Assembly (NCBI GenBank): GCA_016841965.1
Contig: JAEANN010000046.1
Coordinates: 62,001-126,000 of the forward strand
Source of the DNA: Candidatus Roseilinea mizusawaensis
Lineage (GTDB): Bacteria > Chloroflexota > Anaerolineae > J036 > Brachytrichaceae
Length of the DNA: 64,000 nucleotides
Direction: 5' to 3'
Part shown: piece by piece, positions 62,801 through 64,000 of the stretch
Layout of the letters: each line of letters begins with the position of its first letter
Position numbering within the stretch: position 1 is the first letter of the stretch
Position numbers and translations under genes: made by a program
Notes under the pieces: generated by a model
Seen by the model: the letters and a program-made list of their open reading frames with translations, nothing else
Database searches by the model: none
Told to the model about the DNA's origin: nothing

Positions 62801-62878
62801 AAGGTCGAGCGGCTTTTCCAGCCGCCGGCCGGCTTTGGCCCGCGCGCGTTTTTGCCGATTGTGATGCGCGAGTTGTAA
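59852..62878 (+). CDS. Secreted DUF5060/TIM-barrel glycoside hydrolase with inserted sandwich modules
   Basis: A 1008-residue exported enzyme. The start ATG 59852 has GAGGAGG 7 bases upstream. Signal peptide (about 1-42), a DUF5060-type N-terminal domain (about 50-185), then a TIM barrel that begins Y-G-M-N-F-F-R-V-W-L. Clan-A-like catalytic glutamates are Glu519 (F-I-N-E-G-D) and Glu793 (V-R-G-E-T-G). Two stretches look like inserted carbohydrate-binding jelly rolls (about 285-415, ending Y-I-D-D-V-R-L-W, and 590-760, containing W-F-D-D-V-E-L). It ends R-A-F-L-P-I-V-M-R-E-L, like the protein encoded divergently. Likely a polysaccharide-degrading enzyme; the substrate is unknown. Confidence 0.85.
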   Translation: MSGYSLPYVKRLGLLTGFLVVCGLCSVIWLACATQPALAAQSFERPRLQQPPAISNVVILSPTLAVFERFEAHFDVATVATLLDLPFDPAPPSGLPAGAGVSVDVLFSPDNWGTVITQPAFLYQPFTITLRSNRDHLVPAGPPRWAVRFAPQRAGAWQFRIRVQDAGGVSVYPPAGALTFTVSGQSANPHIRRGFLRVSPTDSRYFEFQNGAPFVGVGYNGGFASSAAEVEQRMALYEEYGMNFFRVWLSMFGINGSAWTSWAWPNQPMDGYVPATNLEIFKTFNGADVSLRLAHVMRCYFADFWQDGIPIEPNTVYSLTARVMLDGVTGPATAGQPYGFVVKRGGWPDSTCSGGTRITAPVAGTTGWITVTGVYTSGANERWLDYVYLALDNTTAGYVYIDDVRLWRAADPYRINLLREPNANSHLYFDPLNAARVDAQFEAAQRHGVYLKVVLDEKSEWIRNRILPGGAMTTTANGNNYFYAAPGTKGRWLHQAWWRYVIARWGYSTAIHSFEFINEGDPYNGNHYGIANDMARYFQRHDPSGHMVSTSFWHSLPNHEFWSNANYPDVDYVDLHAYISTGWGNTAAFLDAGRVETRTQHVRTGSASARVAGADNSRRPITPRGLVIREPGEWIVRYWMKAENFSANCPFNTTGGMQRVRWGLSDGREGIVPADPEGKDFICTSPAGTFGWTQFHSDRDRAGQIVPLQYRLVITPGHPREITLWIENSNGVTGTAWFDDVELVSPSGRVVPVIGQFDLTPFDEDTAWYTRAYGDLHGAASPAGVTKPLVRGETGVDTVAEQDWQRAVNSDTQGIWLHNHVWGQINPGGMYDLMWWAAETIDRYTSGNFDINQLRARHIYTPFLTYRAFMAGIPLNNGHYRDLAATTSHPDLRAWGQRDDVNGRMHVWVQNRNHTWKRVISGAVGAPISGSLVIAGLPNGVYTVTWWNPYSVSAPIFLTQTFGVASSALTIPLPAPLQTDVALKVERLFQPPAGFGPRAFLPIVMREL

Positions 62879-62895
62879 CCTGCGCGCTGCGCAGG
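62879..62895. terminator. Short hairpin between convergent genes
   Basis: CCTGCGC and GCGCAGG pair perfectly around GCT in the 21-bp gap between the glycosidase stop and the VTT gene stop. No T tract. Confidence 0.35.
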
Positions 62896-62899
62896 CTCA

Positions 62900-63508
62900 C
62901 TACTGCAACCCGAAAAGCTGGCGCAGCCAGGGGGCGCTGCTCATGCAGACAAAGGCCAGCACACCCAGCCTGACTGTTTTGCCGGCCCAGGCGCTGGCGA
63001 TGAAGGCCCACAGCGGCATGCGCATGGCGCCGGCCAGAATGCCACCTACATCGAAGATGGGGTTGGGAACAGCGGCCAACACGAAGATCGCCGCCATGCC
63101 ATGCCGTTGCATGAAGGTTCGCATGCGTTCATACAGCCTGCCGTGCGGGATAACTGCTGTCCCCCCGTAGCCGGCCAGGTAACCCGTCAGCTCGCCGAGG
63201 GCAGCGCCCAGGCCGGCCACAACACCGACGGCCGCAAAGCTGAATACAGTGCCGGCGGCGCAAGCGAATACAAACACCGGCGCCGGGATGATCAATGTGG
63301 CGTTGCCCAGGACGCTGAGGATGAAGAGGCCGATCAGGCCGGCGCTGCCCAGGCTTTGGATTTCATCGTGGAAGCGAGAGGTCAGCCACAGCACGCCTGC
63401 GCTGATTGCGATGGCCAGCACGAACGAGGCGATGGCGCGCAGCCGCACGAATCCATTGCCGGCCGGCGCAGGGGGTGTGACGGGGGCGGTGTGTTCGATG
63501 TTGTCCAT
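62900..63508 (-). CDS. VTT-domain (DedA/TVP38-like) membrane protein
   Basis: A 202-residue membrane protein with five or six helices. The VTT pattern is visible: G-L-F-I-L-S-V-L-G-N-A-T-L-I-I-P-A-P, then G-A-A-L-G-E-L-T-G-Y-L-A-G and A-A-V-P-N-P-I-F-D-V-G-G-I-L-A-G. Such proteins move or scramble lipids; some DedA members recycle undecaprenyl phosphate, and this YqaA/TVP38-like subgroup is less defined. ATG 63508 is preferred; a longer frame start (63574) would overlap nearly the whole gap to the next gene and adds a Cys/Pro-rich stretch. Confidence 0.82.
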   Translation of the reverse strand: MDNIEHTAPVTPPAPAGNGFVRLRAIASFVLAIAISAGVLWLTSRFHDEIQSLGSAGLIGLFILSVLGNATLIIPAPVFVFACAAGTVFSFAAVGVVAGLGAALGELTGYLAGYGGTAVIPHGRLYERMRTFMQRHGMAAIFVLAAVPNPIFDVGGILAGAMRMPLWAFIASAWAGKTVRLGVLAFVCMSSAPWLRQLFGLQ

Positions 63509-63579
63509 GTGGTGTGCAGCGCAGGGCGCCGGCTCAACGTCTTGTGCTGGCGACCCTGCGGTGCGCACGAACACGAATG

Positions 63580-63843
63580 TTAGCCGCCGCTGATCGCCGG
63601 CACAAAATGCACCTCGCTCTGCTCACTCACCGGCTGGCGCAGACCCTGCCGGCTGCGCACACCATCCACCACCACGGCGATGTTTGGGCGCAGCCGGTCA
63701 TCTTCCATCAGCCGCTCGCGGATGCCGGGGTAGCGCGCTTCAAGCGCATCAATCAGCGCGCGCACCGTCTCGCCCGGCAACTCAATCTCGCTCTGCCCGC
63801 CGGTCATCCCGCGCAACAACGCCGGAATCCACACCTTTGCCAT
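63580..63843 (-). CDS. MoaD/ThiS-family small sulfur-carrier-like protein
   Basis: An 87-residue ubiquitin-like protein ending in Gly-Gly (A-I-S-G-G), the C-terminus that is thiocarboxylated in MoaD and ThiS. I-P-A-L-L-R near the start and V-D-G-V-R-S-R-Q-G-L then V-H-F-V-P-A-I fit the family. It lies 16 bases after the stop of a molybdopterin-enzyme subunit gene, so a role in molybdenum cofactor supply for that enzyme is likely, though a different sulfur-transfer role is possible. Confidence 0.87.
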   Translation of the reverse strand: MAKVWIPALLRGMTGGQSEIELPGETVRALIDALEARYPGIRERLMEDDRLRPNIAVVVDGVRSRQGLRQPVSEQSEVHFVPAISGG

Positions 63844-63859
63844 ACCCGACGCAGAAATC

Positions 63860-64000
63860 CTATGCTTTCTGCAACGCTTCCAGGATGCGCGCCGGCGACA
63901 TGGGCAGGGTATTCATCCTTACGCCGATGGCGTGATAGATGGCGTTGGCAACTGCGCCGGCCGGCGGCACAATCGGCGTCTCGCCCACGCCGCGCACACC
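63860..64000 (-). CDS. Xanthine dehydrogenase-family molybdopterin-binding subunit, C-terminal end
   Basis: The last 46 residues of a gene that begins outside the window, read from the right edge to the TAG at 63860-63862. G-V-R-G-V-G-E-T-P-I-V-P-P-A-G-A followed by N-A-I-Y-H-A-I-G-V-R and L-P-M-S-P is the conserved C-terminus of the large subunit of xanthine/CO/aldehyde dehydrogenase-type enzymes; its Glu in G-E-T-P corresponds to the active-site glutamate region. Substrate cannot be judged from this fragment. Confidence 0.85.
   Translation of the reverse strand, partial: GVRGVGETPIVPPAGAVANAIYHAIGVRMNTLPMSPARILEALQKA

Overview
The window reads as a chromosomal segment of a GC-rich member of the Chloroflexota (filamentous/Anaerolineae-like lineages). 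The evidence is the set of giant 'YYY'/DUF2298 and Agl23-like membrane proteins, DUF2270, an M16C presequence-protease-type peptidase, a DUF4091 protein, secreted multidomain proteins ending in a short F-x-P-I tail, and massive use of the hexamer GCCGGC. The taxonomic call is an inference. There is no rRNA, transposase, integrase, phage gene or CRISPR array, and a single tRNA.

Layout. 1-5.1 kb: the 3' end of a small membrane-protein gene, then (minus strand) a complete nucleoside/BMP-type ABC importer in the order lipoprotein, twin-NBD ATPase, permease, permease. 5.2-5.9 kb: an SDR oxidoreductase. 6.2-9.7 kb (plus): an ECF vitamin transporter of YkoE-D-C type, with a small extra membrane protein and a fused double ATPase joined by a TPGK/APGK repeat linker. 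9.8-12.5 kb (minus): a CobW-like GTPase and a UroD/MtaA-like methyltransferase fused to a thioredoxin-like domain, separated by an array of 7-bp repeats. 12.6-14.1 kb: ArfB and a DUF368 (polyprenyl-phosphate transporter-type) protein. 14.1-14.8 kb: a decayed stretch with a frameshifted feoA. 14.8-18.3 kb (minus): a DUF2270-DUF2179 fusion and a GH2-GNAT fusion whose catalytic nucleophile position is Ala. 18.3-23.6 kb (plus): an HPr-Enzyme I fusion and the M16C protease. 23.6-36.9 kb (minus): four very large polytopic membrane proteins (Agl23/NHL, a PMT-like protein, YYY, and PMT-YYY), apparently one transcription unit for envelope glycan or lipid-linked sugar transfer.

37-39.5 kb: nagA, tRNA-Met(CAT), and an alpha/beta hydrolase starting almost at the tRNA 3' end. 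39.5-46.8 kb: a TauE/SafE exporter, DUF4091 glycosidase-like protein, NfeD/ClpP-like membrane protease, a mandelate-racemase-like dehydratase, AraC regulator and PhyH dioxygenase, which suggests sugar or sugar-acid catabolism. 47-51.4 kb: rpoC alone, with its own consensus promoter and a strong terminator and no rpoB next to it. 51.5-53.9 kb: a GH29 fucosidase with an aldo/keto reductase, translationally coupled. 54-62.9 kb: two divergent giant secreted proteins, an ExeM/NucH-type nuclease fused to a choice-of-anchor-I beta-propeller, and a DUF5060/TIM-barrel glycosidase. 62.9-64 kb: a VTT/DedA protein, a MoaD/ThiS protein and the 3' end of a xanthine-dehydrogenase-family molybdopterin subunit.

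The common theme is import and breakdown of carbohydrates and nucleosides plus construction of a glycosylated envelope. The most unusual sequence-level signals are (i) 7-bp tandem repeats that lie between genes and also inside loops of the giant membrane proteins, (ii) separate in-frame 12-bp repeats, and (iii) several uncommon domain fusions, two of which lack residues normally needed for catalysis or metal binding.
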